From Todiramphus chloris collaris (Eukaryota > Chordata > Aves > Coraciiformes > Alcedinidae), in the NCBI GenBank assembly GCA_025345505.1, contig JANVCC010000064.1, positions 2,660,444-2,724,443 on the forward strand: DNA of 64,000 bases. The letters run 5' to 3'. Under the pieces are notes generated by a model. It did no database searches. It worked only from the letters and a program-made list of their open reading frames with translations, and was not told the DNA's origin. This document shows, piece after piece, positions 1 to 9,673 of the stretch. The stretch's first letter is position 1; every line of letters starts with the position of its first letter. The translations under genes and the position numbers were made by a program.

Positions 1-215
1 AGGGAAGAGAGACGGGGAAAAGAAAAGGGAAGAGAGACGGGGAAAAGGGAGAAGAAAAGAGAGAAGGCAAAAGGAGAGAGAGAAAAGAAGGGAAAAGTGT
101 AGGGAAAAGAAAAGAGAAAATGGAAAACAAAGGGAGAGGGGAGAAAAGATAGGGGAGAAAATGGAAAAGAGGAAAGAAAGTGGGGAAATGAGCAAGAGAG
201 GCCATGACAGACCGG
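1..215. repeat. Purine-rich GA/GGGAAAA low-complexity block
   Basis: The first 215 bases are almost purely A and G, with variants of GGGAAAAGAGAG repeated irregularly, including two copies of AAGAGAGACGGGGAAAAG near the left end. It is an imperfect microsatellite or minisatellite, and its left end is outside the window. Confidence 0.85.
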
Positions 216-1399
216 AAGAGCCAACTTCAGACCACAGCAGATTAGAGCAGAGCAGAGAGGAAAAGCATTAATATAACTCAATCCACCGGAAAAGCAGGAG
301 AGACCCAGACCCGAACAAAGGAGAACGCAAGACCGCGGAACTGCCCGGCACTGAAGGCAGCGTGGCCCCGGTATACACCAGACACAAACCCATTACAGCC
401 CCACAGAGCAGAACAGGGTTCAGCTGAATGAACAGTTGGAAGCCACTGAAAGAGGAGTGCCTGCATTGGCCCTTTGCTGCCCGTCAAGGTGATACCTTGA
501 CACAGGGGTGCAGCTCCGACCCCTTCCCCAGCACGCTCACCAATAGCCGAATCTTCACCCTGACAATGGACACCCCCACACCCCCCAGACATCTCCCCTC
601 GCACCCACGTAGGCCCCTGATGCTCCGGATGGCTGGGTACCCTGCTTTCCGCTCCTCCCGAGGACCTCCTACATCAGACATCTCCCCCGAGCATCGATGG
701 CTCCTCCCAGACCTCGCAAACCACGCAGAGGACCAGAAAGCTCCCCGGACACAGATCGCCTTCCCCAACCCCCTCTGCTTCTTCCAAACATTCGCTCCTC
801 TCAGCCCGCGACGCCAGCAGCACCTTCCCCCCCTCCCCTCCCCTCACCACAGTACGATGCCTCTACGTCCCACCGCAACCCTCACACCGCGTCCCTTCCC
901 GCTCCGTCTCTCCTCTCCGGCTATGCCACGGCCCCCCTGCCCCAAAATGCACGCCTCTCCGCCACCTCCTCCCCTAGGAATGACTCCAGGCAGACCCTGG
1001 CATGGGAAGAGCCGTGACAGCACAGACCCCACGCTTTTCCACAGCCTGCTAGCATCCTCCCCTCACCAGCTACAATGACCCACGAACCCCCCAGAAGCCA
1101 CCACCCCCTCGCCGAGCCCCCGCGACGCGTCCGGGACAAGGCGAGGTGCCCCGAGCGCCCGCCTCGCCGATGCCCCGCACCTAAAGCCGGAGATGCGCAC
1201 CTCAGCCCCCTCCCCGGACTGCCGAGCCCTCCCCAGGGTACGATGCAGCGCATGAGATGGCACCTCCAGGCGCCCGCTGGGACCGATCGAGATCTCGTCA
1301 TCTGACACGTCCTCTCTCTGGAGGACCTCACCGCTCCGATCCCCCTGCCCTTCAGCACCTCGACGGGACAACAACCTTACATAAAGTTGTCTCTGCCTC

Positions 1400-1497
1400 A
1401 CCGCCGCCGCTGCCTCCTCCTCCTCCTCTTCACCCTCTTGCCATCCTCCTCCTTTTCTTCCTCCTCCTCCTTTTCCACCTCCTCCTCCTCCTCCTCA
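1400..1497. repeat. CTC/TCC-rich polypyrimidine tract
   Basis: On the plus strand this is nearly all C and T with repeated CTCCTCCTC units. In the OPCML transcript it reads as GAGGAGGAA-type purine sequence starting about 37 nt after the 5' splice site of the Ig3 exon. It is a triplet-like microsatellite. Confidence 0.85.
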
Positions 1498-1534
1498 CTG
1501 TACCTCGCTGCAAGAAAAGCCCCAAGGCACCTAC

Positions 1535-1686
1535 CGTACAGGATGATGCTGGCGTTGGTGTTGCCCAGCTTGTTCGTGGCCACGCACGTGTAGTTGCCGT
1601 AGTCCTTCTCCGAGACGTTGAAGAAGGTCAGCGTCGAGAGGCGGCCCTTGTTCTCGATCCGCACGCCCTCCAGCCCGTTCGCTAAC
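1535..1686 (-). CDS. OPCML: OPCML exon: second half of Ig domain 3
   Basis: This 152-nt exon has acceptor AG at 1688-1687 and donor GT at 1534-1533 (G|GTAGGT). One base completes the Arg codon split with the preceding exon, and the last base opens the Gly codon that leads to the GPI-signal exon. The product starts [14 protein letters not shown] and contains the Ig motif DYGNYTC with the second Ig3 cysteine. Three potential N-glycosylation sequons are visible: NVS, NYT and NAS. The [19 protein letters not shown] stretch is what separates OPCML from NTM, which has a different strand sequence here. It forms strands E to G of the membrane-proximal Ig domain. No frameshift or stop is present. The next exon, with the hydrophobic GPI-attachment tail, is not in the remaining 1534 bases. 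Confidence 0.93.
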
Positions 1687-1952
1687 CTGCGGCGAGAGGG
1701 GGACGCCGGCCCTCCGAGTGCCGCGCCGGGGCTCTCCGCCGCCCCTCGTCCTTCCCTGGGCACCCCTCTCCCTGCCTGACCCACGTTCCCTGGGACACCC
1801 CCTCAGCCCTTACCCAATTGCTCAGACCCTCAGACCCCTCCTCAACGGGAGGCCACCTCCAGCCCCCTCCGCTTCTCCGCCTGACCGGCCTCTGGCTCGG
1901 ACGGTACCCCCCGCCCCACCGCTCTCCAGGATCCCCCTCCGCAGCCCCTTAC
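1687..1952 (-). other. OPCML: OPCML intron within Ig3 (266 bp)
   Basis: A short GC-rich intron, phase 2, with GTAAGG donor and CGCAG acceptor. Its pyrimidine tract is weak for an acceptor (CGCCCTCTCGCCGCAG type, interrupted by purines). Nothing else is visible. Confidence 0.85.
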
Positions 1953-2073
1953 CTGGTGTCCTCCTTGAACCACTGGAACTCTGCCACGGGGACGGCCGAG
2001 GCTTCGCACTGCAGGATGCCCTTCTGACCCACCGAGGCGCCCGTGTTCTTGGCGTTCGAGATGTACGGCGGGT
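1953..2073 (-). CDS. OPCML: OPCML exon: first half of Ig domain 3
   Basis: This 121-nt exon has acceptor CAG at 2076-2074 and donor G|GTAAGG from 1952. Two bases complete a Tyr codon begun by a T at the end of the previous exon, giving the IgLON signature YPPYI at the Ig2-Ig3 linker. The product continues [20 protein letters not shown], then [14 protein letters not shown], so it carries the first Ig3 cysteine and the core tryptophan. The last two bases (AG) join the G of the next exon to make Arg. Only 76 bp separates it from the preceding exon. The identity rests on the conserved VGQKGIL and CEASAVP stretches, shared by OPCML and NTM; the FQWFKEDTR end favours OPCML. Confidence 0.93.
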
Positions 2074-2149
2074 CTGCAGAGAGACCGGGCCACGTCACGC
2101 CGGGCTCTGCGCCCGCCCGGCCCCCGGCCCCACCATCCCTCGCACTCAC
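2074..2149 (-). other. OPCML: OPCML intron between Ig2 and Ig3 (76 bp, structured)
   Basis: This phase-1 intron has a GTGAGT donor and CTCTCTGCAG acceptor and is only 76 nt, near the lower limit for vertebrate introns. In the transcript it is GC-rich with G runs. A 7-bp stem pairs 2121-2115 with 2105-2099 around a 9-nt loop, and a further 5-bp stem pairs 2130-2126 with 2091-2087. Confidence 0.9.
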
Positions 2150-2284
2150 AGTTGACGGTGACTTTGACCTTCCGCACGTCCGGGACGGCCACGTCGTTGA
2201 CGGCGCTGCACTCGTACTCCCCGGACTGTTCCCGCGTGATGCCCGTGATCTCCAGGTACTCGTCCTCGCTCACGAAGCCCTGCC
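2150..2284 (-). CDS. OPCML: OPCML exon: second half of Ig domain 2
   Basis: This 135-nt exon has acceptor AG at 2286-2285 and donor T|GTGAGT from 2149. Its first two bases complete a Gly codon, giving [20 protein letters not shown], followed by [20 protein letters not shown] and KVTVN. SGEYEC holds the second cysteine of Ig2. [10 protein letters not shown] is typical of OPCML and NTM. The [16 protein letters not shown] end matches the OPCML form, whereas NTM has a different residue pattern after NDVA. An alternative AG four to five bases further into the exon would break the phase, so 2284 is the preferred start. The acceptor region is not strongly pyrimidine-rich, so this boundary is the least certain of the five. 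Confidence 0.91.
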
Positions 2285-2546
2285 CTGGGAGATGTCCCGA
2301 ACGCGTGGCACCGTCACCCTTCGCCCGGGATGCTTGCAACATCACTTACCAAGCGTCCTCACCCCGAGACCGGGGCGCACCCGAGGGCCAGCACCTCCAC
2401 CCTCCACCACAGACTCCGGCAGGACACCTTCCTGCCATGCCGGTCCGCTCCTCGAGGACGTCCCTCCTTCCCTCCCTCCCCGGCCAGGCAAGATCCCTCT
2501 GCACCCCAGGCGCCACACGCTCCTCCAGCCCCCGAGACGGTCTCAC
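2285..2546 (-). other. OPCML: OPCML intron within Ig2 (262 bp)
   Basis: A short phase-1 intron with GTGAGA donor, splitting Ig2 in the usual IgLON position. It is GC-rich with no repeat or conserved-looking island. Confidence 0.85.
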
Positions 2547-2672
2547 CTTTCCCGGAGAGGTGCCGCCACGTGACAGTGGGCTCCGGTCTCCCGAAGGCCA
2601 GGCACATGAGGGTCACGCTGCTGCCCTCGTTCACATTGATGTCCGAGGAGATGTTGACAATCTGGGGAGGAA
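2547..2672 (-). CDS. OPCML: OPCML exon: first half of Ig domain 2
   Basis: This 126-nt exon has acceptor GCAG at 2676-2673 and donor G|GTGAGA from 2546. It starts with the last two bases of the Val codon and reads [20 protein letters not shown], then [20 protein letters not shown] and K. It holds the first Ig2 cysteine (MCLA), the core tryptophan (VTWRHL) and one N-glycosylation sequon (NIS). [11 protein letters not shown] is an IgLON hallmark. [10 protein letters not shown] matches OPCML rather than NTM. Compared with the mammalian form I remember, one residue appears to be missing between the Lys and the following Gly at the exon junction; this is small and could be a real avian difference. 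Confidence 0.93.
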
Positions 2673-2864
2673 CTGCAAGACACAAAAGAGAGCGAAGCCA
2701 CCGTCAACGCACCGGCTAACCGGGACCCCGCTGAGCACGAGACCTACCCCGTCACCCTGTCCGGTCACCAAACCCGCATCGAAGACCGGAGCCCAGCGCA
2801 GACGGGGAGGGCCCTGCCGGCCGAGCCCCCGACCGCCGGCTCTCGTTACCCCCGCGACAAGGCT

Positions 2865-3010
2865 CGTATAGGATCCTATTTATTACAGCGCTTTAAATTA
2901 CCGAGCGTCCGCTCCGTTCAATACTGGCCACGGTGATTTACTTTCCTCTATCCCCAGATACTCCATCTCATAAGCACCTTGGCCCCGTCCACGCTCATTA
3001 ATATCCCCAG
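2865..3010. promoter_or_regulatory. AT-rich island, candidate conserved noncoding element
   Basis: A sharp drop in GC about 200 bp upstream of the first Ig2 exon in gene orientation. It includes CCTATTTATTACAGCGCTTT, a TTTAAATTA stretch and CTCATTAATATCC. Composition and homeodomain-like ATTA cores suggest a constrained intronic element; this is inference without alignment. Confidence 0.3.
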
Positions 3011-4071
3011 CCCTGGCATACGGCAATTAAAACCCGCTCACCCACCCAGCCTCCCATCGCTCCGGGCCGGCAGCTGTGGCCCCCAAAGGGCTCTGAACCC
3101 CAGAGAGCAAACGAGGCGCTACAAAACAACCCGCCCAAAACGAAACGCCACCGGAAAAGACGCCCCGTGCCCCTTCCCCGAGCGCGCGACCCATCGACGG
3201 CCCCGGCTCGTGCGGCAGCCCGCGTGCCGAGGGCTCTCCCGTGACGCTGGGACCGTCGCCTACAAAAATCCGCTGGGGAGGGGACGCGAGGGCTCCTGGC
3301 TCTCCGCTCGGACCGCCGCGCCGCGGCCCAAACTCAGCGGGCTGGGTAAGGACGGAGGGATGCTTGGCGAGGTGCCGGAGGGGACACAGCTACAACCCCG
3401 CTCCGAGGAGCTGAGTCTAAGCCGCCTATAACCGCCAGGCTCCGAGCACCAACAGGCTTTAGAAAACCGACACCCCGGCGAGCTTTTCGCTCCCGGGCGG
3501 CTCCCCAGAGGCAGGCAGAGGATGGGGTGTCCCGCGCCCGCTCTCCTGACCTCCTCTTCCCCGGCACGGCGGGACGAGCCCTGGCACGGAGGAGACGCCG
3601 TCTCTGCAGCCTGACGGGCTCCGCAAGGCAGTAAATTTCCCTGCAACTTGACACGTTAATATAGCAGTACAGTCTGTTAGAGCAGAGGGAGACTGTCGGA
3701 GTCCTTCAGGGGAAAGCGGCAAGCCGAAAATGAAAAGTGAGTGCCGGCAATCGCTGGAAAATGTAGTTAACGCTCAGAGGGGGCCAGCCAGACACGGCTG
3801 TCACCCCCTCCAGACACCCTCCCCGGCCCCGAGCCCGCCGGCAGGGTAGAGCCGAGATGCTCCCCTTCCGGAGCTATGGGGTGGGGAAAGCGATACCTGG
3901 GCACAAGGTCCCTTTCCCCCCTTATTGGCAGCCCTGCCTTCCTCCTAAAAAAAAAAAAATAACAAAACTACAGCTGCAGGCGACCGAGCGGAGGATTCGT
4001 CGCCGGGAAGCGAGGAGCGGCGCGGTCTCGGCGGAGCGGCGAGAGGCCCCTGGGGGATTTCGTCCGCCCTA

Positions 4072-4240
4072 CATAATATTAATCACGGGTAAGTTAACGC
4101 GTAACGTTCGGTAGGCCCCAAAAAAATACATTTGCGCTGTAATTTCTTGTTTGTTTGGCAAGCCGGCGAGAGAAATTGAACGTGAAAGCGATGCCGCTAA
4201 ATTCAATAACGATAAGCCCGTGATTTATCTCCTTCCTCGA
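4072..4240. promoter_or_regulatory. AT-rich island, copy 1 of a paired element
   Basis: The island begins with ATAATATTAATCA (4073-4085) and continues with AAATACATTTGCGCTGTAAT (4124-4143) and AAATTGAACGTGAAAGCG. The same three blocks in the same order, with similar spacing, occur at 26599-26720. It sits in GC-rich intron sequence and is likely an enhancer-like or old repeat-derived conserved element. Confidence 0.4.
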
Positions 4241-4259
4241 CCGCTCCAGACCCGACTCG

Positions 4260-4870
4260 CCCACTGACGCTCTCCGGCGGGTGCCGGTTTCTGCCGACGG
4301 ATGCCGTCGCTCCCCTCTCCTCCCAACCTGGGGGCTACAAACAGCCCCGTGGGGCTGGCCCTGGCATCGCACCCGCCGCTACGTGCCAGACTCGGGGTAT
4401 CGTCCCTCGCGAGCGAGGCCAAGCAACCCCTGGGACCCACCCAAGCGCCAGCGGTCCCGGTGCCTCCTCTGGGTGCTGGCACCGGCTTTGCTCCTGCTGC
4501 TGCTCCGCGGCCGGCCCGTCTGGGGACAAAACCAGACAGCGCGGACCTTGCGAGCCACGACCAGACACCCGAGCGTAGGGAGGGACAGCCCCTGTCTCAA
4601 CCGGAGAGGCGTGGGTCTGGCCGGCACCGTCGGGGACCCCTCGTCCCCGCTAAACCGCACGGGAAGAGACGGCACACCGGCGACGGCCGCGTGATCGCGG
4701 AGCGCTCGTGACGCTGACGCGGGTGACCGCGCGCGGGCTGACTCATCTCCCGGCCGCTCCTTCCTGACGCGTCCCTCCAGAGCCGCTCGCCCCGGACTAT
4801 TTTTAGCTGCCAGATCATTACTGTCGCACGCCTCCGAGCGGAGAGCTGCCGACACGTGCGACTGATGTCC
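4260..4870. promoter_or_regulatory. CpG-dense intronic segment
   Basis: CpG dinucleotides are frequent through this stretch, and it includes a perfect AP-1 type site TGACTCA (4739-4745) and an E-box CACGTG near 4853. It could be a CpG island. No transcript start or exon is evident, and CpG density is generally high in this half of the window. Confidence 0.3.
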
Positions 4871-7800
4871 CTCCTCCACAGCGTTAGCTCCTCATCCGTT
4901 AGAAGAGACCTCTTCCTACGCCTCAGAGAAGGTGAGATGATAGATGGAGGCCGATGGGCTCTTCAAACCCCCAGAAAAGGGCCACTTGCCGGTCCCTTGC
5001 CACTTGCAGTCCCCCACGGACTGCCCCAGCCGCAGAGGGGGACATCTCACCTTCAACGCCCGGTCAGCCAGCAGGACACATGCGGTAACCCCACGCAAAC
5101 ACGTCCCGTCCGATCTTGAGGGAGACGATGGGGTCAAGGAGACGACAACAGGACTTTTAACAAAGCCTTGCTTCTCAGCCACAAAGGTTCTCATCCCGAG
5201 GCTCGGCAGAGCCAGTGTCATCGAGATAACGGGTTACGCACATCCAACAGCCACGGTCTGGTCAGAGGAACCTCTGTCAACTCTCCCAGCCAGCCACTTC
5301 GTCTCAGGGGAAAGATTCCCTTTCCCTTCCCTGGGTCTGAAACACTTCCTTTTCACAGCCTTCCCCAGGTAAAACACACTTAGTGCCAACCTTTGCCAGG
5401 GAAGGGTTGTAAAGTGCCGCTTCCCCAACATCTTCCCTCTCCCTCCCGGTGGGATGCAAGTGGAAACCAAGCCCCAGCCCGGCTCAGCTCTCCCCTTCTA
5501 TAGGGGCAGGGCTCGGTGGGTATCGCCTCTCCCATTGGCTGGCTCGGTCATTCATCCCACCTGTGCCCCCTCCCAGTTTCTCTGGCTGGCAGCTGCTGGT
5601 GATAATTAACCCCAACCCAAGCCAGGGCAGGTGCCTGTTTCTAACGCAGCCTCGTGACATGGTCCAGCCCAGTTGATATTCCCCCCGCCACCGCATCTCT
5701 CTTTTGGCACACCAGTTGAGCACAGCTGAAAGAGGGACAGAAAGGATGCTCTCAGAGCCCAGAACCATCGCACAGCACCACGAAGTTCATCTTCCTCCCG
5801 CGGGACCCGACCGCGACGCCGGGAGACCTGTCGGTGCCAAAAGCAAAGGCATCACCCGGTCAGAACGGACGCCTCCCTCCCAGAAAAGACAAAATCTAGC
5901 CACGCCAGAAGTCCCAAAGACGAGGCGTCAAGTGCCCCCGTGCCAGGCGGTCGCTGCCGACCGCTCGCCGCGCGCCCTTTGCCTCCAGGTCTCCGCCTTG
6001 AGACAGGGAAAGCGCTGGAAGCGAAACTCTCAGTGTTATCCCTACCGTATAACCACCTGTCAGTAAATTTATGAACAATTAGGAAGCGAGAGCGCTTCCC
6101 AGGGAGCTATTTGTGCTCACGCTAAAACGGTCTCTTTCTCTTCAGAAATATAATGGGAAAACAACTTCTCCGGTTCTCCCCCCTCTCCCCCACTTTTCCC
6201 TTTCCTCCCGTCGCCTCCCGGTCCCCGCCGCGCGTCCCGATGCCGCCGACGTCTCCTTTTCACCCATTTCAAGCAGTGTCAAGAATGGGAGACTAAAGAT
6301 GCTCTCTGGGGCCTCCCCACCCTGCTTCTCCTCCATACTCCCGTCCGGATTTCACATTAAGACGTCACGCCGGCCGCTTCAAGGACAGCGGCGGTTCCCG
6401 CCGGGGCAGCGGGTGCCGTGTTTCTCCTGCTGGTTCGGATCTCCTTCTTTCCAGACCTTCCCCCTCTCCTTCATTGTTCTTTCATTTTCCCCCCTTTGCT
6501 GCTCCTGTTCTTTGGATGCTCGGCGTTTTTCTGCTAGCTCACGCTTCCTTCTCTCTTCCTTGTGTTCTACAAGTCTCTGCACTTTTCTTCTCCTGCTTTT
6601 TTCTTGATTTTTATCACCCCTCCAGGTGCTTCCATCTTCGATTCTCACTATTCCTTCCAGACTTTCCCTGGTCTCCCTTCGGTTGACTTCGCGGACACAT
6701 CGCCACCGGTCGCTGCTGCATCTCCTTGCTTGGCCCGCTTTGCTCTCCGCTTCAAGGAAGGAGGAAGGGCGAGGTAGGCTCCCGGATGCTCTTTTCAAGG
6801 CTTTTCCCACCGCAGGACACCGGTCTACGTTCCTCGGCACAGCCGACCCTTTCCATCCCCGGAAGCACCGCGCTCTGTGCCAGGCGAGACCTACGGACGT
6901 CGGCCACCGTCTGTGACGACACGGGCGTCGCTCTCCAGAACCCTACGTGCTCTTCGGGGAGACCTGGAAACCAGGCTGGGGTGCTGGGGCTCCTTCACGC
7001 CAAGCCGTGAGTCCCGAGAAGCACCTCCACCATTCCTGCAAACCTGAAGTGCTTCCTATAGAAGCGTTTTCTACGTCGAAAGCCTGTTATCAAGGGTTTT
7101 CCTTGGTGAACCAAAGAAGAACGAGCGGCTCCCCTCACCGTACTGTACAGCGTGGAGCCTCCAGGTAGGGTCTGAATAAGTAGTGTGGGTTCAGCTCCTG
7201 CCTGGATATCAAAGGCACGGGATAAAAGGAAGCTTAACTGTGGACACGGAGAAATCTGTGGTGCTGGGGAGAGCCCGGAGCACGGTCTACATCAGGGAAA
7301 AAAAGCTGCACGGGGCTGGCACAGGGCGGGGGGGTTGGCCTTTGGGAGACTCGGAAGAGCCAGCTGTCATCGGGAAGAAGGAAAAACGACTCAATTTGCT
7401 TTTAAGCCGCTGACTGAAGAGCCGCGCCAACATCGGTGCGGCTTCGAGAGGCGGCGGACGCGACGAGGCGCACAGAACCGTCTCCGCTAGAGCATCATTA
7501 GGCGCACGCGGAAAACCAACAGCACGTCCCAGCTCTCCTCTCTACAGCCACCCCTACAAGGACGACGCCAGGCTTGCTCCTTCCTGGGGTGCTGAGCGCA
7601 CAAGCCCCAACCTCAACCGAAACACCGACCCCGAGCTCCACTTTTCAGACTCGGTCCCAAAACAACCTACGTCAAGGCTGCATCCTGCCTACGGTCTATC
7701 ACGCTCCTCGCATCCAATCCCTTCTGCGGCACGACGCGGTACGGTCTCCTGGCTCATCCTTGGCAGCTTGCACCTCCCAGGAGCACGGTGGGCTTCATGG

Positions 7801-8559
7801 GAGGGGTCACACCCACAGGTATTTTTCTCGGTAGATCGACTCGGCCAAGCACACATCTTGAGCTTAACACACGGAAAAAGAACTACAGCAACTTCTCGGC
7901 ACCATCCGCTTGACCTGTTACCTCCGCAGCCTCACATCCTCAGCTCCGCTCCGGCTTCTCTGCGGCCAAAGAGAAGCAGCGCCGCTCAGAACCACGGTCC
8001 TTGCTGCAGTGCGTGCAAATCAATGGGACTCGCTCACACCAGGAGAAAAAAACGTTTCCCAGAACGGTCAGGAACACCTCACCACCGGCCAGCCACCCTG
8101 AAAGAAAACGCGCTCTCGCCTTCACCCTCCCGAGCCCGGGCGTGATCGCGGGACCCGTTCCCTAAACGGGGCGAGGGGAGCGGGCGCTGCCGGCCACCCT
8201 CGCTTCGTCAGGTGCGAAGCGCTCGGATACTTCACCAATGTTGACCGGGTGGATTAATGCGATTAGGGAGCAGACAGGATAAACAGATTAAACTTCGCAG
8301 CCGGACGGCTTGCGTGCAGCTCACAAAGGGGGAGAGGGACGAGGAAGGAGCGGATGCTCCCGTCAGACCTCCGCTGTCCTCTTCCCGAGGCGAGCGCTCC
8401 CCGCTCCGCTGCAGCCCGGAGCCCGTGGCCCCCTGATGCGCTCCAGCTGAGACCCGGACGGAAACCTGCTCAGATGGGGGGCCCCGATCAAATCCTGCCC
8501 CCTCCAAATGATGAGGACACATAAATACATGCACATCTGCATTGGGGGCTCCGGGGAGA

Positions 8560-8760
8560 CTTGTCGAGGCCGAGAAATTTTTCAGGTTCGCTCATTGCAA
8601 AATCAATACCCATCAGCTGCTTGAAATTAAAGGAAAGATTAGGCCCTGGTTTTATACACGCTTTATTGTATTCCGAGAGCTTTCTACTCGGCCAGATAAA
8701 TCTTCTTTAAGAGGATTAGGAAACTTTCATTATCTTTATCTAACCTGAACTAACACTAAC
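8560..8760. promoter_or_regulatory. AT-rich island with GATA-type sites
   Basis: The island holds TTGCAAAATCAAT, GAAATTAAAGGAAAGATTAG, and TATC-type (GATA) sites at about 8695 (AGATAAATC) and 8730-8742 (TTATCTTTATCT). It lies about 800 bp from the Ig1 exon in the downstream intron and just left of the 8799-8865 hairpin. A candidate conserved element by composition only. Confidence 0.35.
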
Positions 8761-8798
8761 TCTGAAAAATTAATCTAGAGACCGGACAAAAGCCGGTA

Positions 8799-8865
8799 GC
8801 CGTCTCCGCATCCTCGTGTCTTTGCACCGGTAACCGTCGGAAAGCCACGAGGATGCGCAGACGGC
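8799..8865. ncRNA. Candidate microRNA-like hairpin (67 nt)
   Basis: The left arm (8799-8830) and right arm (8834-8865) are inverted copies with 27 of 32 positions pairing and a 3-nt loop (TAA, 8831-8833). The outer 20 bp have only one mismatch (8806/8858); the others are at 8819/8845, 8824/8840, 8826/8838 and 8827/8837. The size and shape are those of a Drosha-type precursor, although the 3-nt loop is tight. The near symmetry means either strand could fold. It lies in the OPCML Ig1-Ig2 intron. I do not recognise it as a known microRNA; a degraded inverted repeat is the alternative. Confidence 0.4.
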
Positions 8866-9440
8866 GTCCACCCGAGCGCTACGGGCTCCTCAGATCTGCC
8901 CGATCCCCCCATCAGAGCGGCCTCGGAAACCTCAACCCGCTGGCGTCGGGTCCCGCAGGCTCGCGCAATCCACCCTCTCCCCCCAAAACTGCCGGGGCTC
9001 GTGCCGAGGGACGTCCCTCCTCTGCCGTGCCCGGCAGCGCTTCGTTTGCGCCTCTCCCCAAGTATCTTTGGACACGCGCTCGAGCACCTGACTAACGGCT
9101 CCCTGACGTGGTCCTGAGCGGTGGAGACGGATCAAATTGGCAGCAGGGATGGGCAAGGGGGAGAAGGAAGAGTCCACCAGCCCCAATTCCAGTTCTCCCA
9201 CATCCTCAGCCCCTGCACAAGGGCCATACAACGAGGCAAAGCCAAGACGACGTGAGTTGGTCTCCTCCTTGATGCGGCGGGTGCTCGTTCACACCCCTGT
9301 CACCGTGTCACTCAACCCCTGTAGTGATGGATGTCGGTCTGATGCCCCCACCTCCATCACCAAGAAGTCTCCCAAACCCTTCACAAAGTCCATCCGTCCT
9401 TCTGTATCAGTCAGTTCTGCCCAAGTACGTCAAGACCTAC

Positions 9441-9673
9441 CTTGCACGATGAGATGGACGCGCGAAGTCTTGGGGTGATTGTCTGTCTGCACGGAGCAGG
9501 TGTAGGGGCCCTCATCGTACACGTCCACATTGTGTATCTTGATGCTGTACTGGGTCTTGGTGTTGGAGAGGATGACCACGCGGTTGTCTATAGACCACTT
9601 GTCATTGCCGGCGTACAGGATGGTGCTGCGGTTCAACCACGCTACCCGCGTGACCCGGTCATCCACGGTACAC
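9441..9673 (-). CDS. OPCML: OPCML exon: Ig domain 1 from the first cysteine
   Basis: This 233-nt exon has acceptor TGCAG at 9678-9674 and donor G|GTAGGT from 9440. Its first G completes an Arg codon; the next codon is the first Ig1 cysteine ([17 protein letters not shown]). The second Ig1 cysteine is residue 59 of the exon product, in [11 protein letters not shown]. The exon ends in [15 protein letters not shown], the IgLON Ig1-Ig2 linker. The core tryptophan is in VAWLN, and NRS is an N-glycosylation sequon. Ig1 is the membrane-distal domain and is known to mediate IgLON pairing. KWSID is the OPCML form, where NTM has KWCLD. The upstream exon ending in the Arg codon was not found in the remaining 54 kb. 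Confidence 0.93.

Larger units (their letters stand above)
1..1534 (-). other. OPCML: OPCML intron downstream of the Ig3 exon (partial)
   Basis: This holds the 5' part of the last OPCML intron in gene orientation and runs off the left edge. It contains a purine-rich low-complexity block at 1-215, a CpG-rich stretch at about 880-1380 and a CTC/TCC-rich tract at 1400-1497. I found no GPI-signal exon on the minus strand. The long open frames here (for example 428-1078 plus) have no recognisable protein features and are what GC-rich DNA gives by chance. Confidence 0.7.
2673..9440 (-). other. OPCML: OPCML intron between Ig1 and Ig2 exons (6768 bp)
   Basis: A phase-1 intron with donor G|GTAGGT at 9440 and acceptor TCTTGCAG at 2680-2673. 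It contains AT-richer islands at about 2865-3010, 3640-3780, 4070-4240, 6040-6160 and 8560-8760, a CpG-dense stretch at 4260-4870, and the hairpin at 8799-8865. No CR1 fragment was seen. Long open frames such as 4379-4879 minus and 6113-6607 plus lack any recognisable domain. Confidence 0.85.

Noticed and set aside
278..604. Possible OPCML GPI-signal exon on the minus strand
   Set aside because: The frame has some hydrophobic residues but lacks the conserved sequence that follows the last Ig3 Gly and has no clear acceptor in the right phase.
428..1078. 216-codon plus-strand frame at the left end
   Set aside because: Pro/Ser/His-rich, from C-rich intron DNA, with no family resemblance.
2152..2871. 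239-codon plus-strand frame over the Ig2 exons
   Set aside because: It is the antisense shadow of real OPCML exons on the minus strand.
1535..9673. NTM (neurotrimin) as the gene identity
   Set aside because: NTM is the closest paralogue, but [24 protein letters not shown] and [13 protein letters not shown] are OPCML forms.
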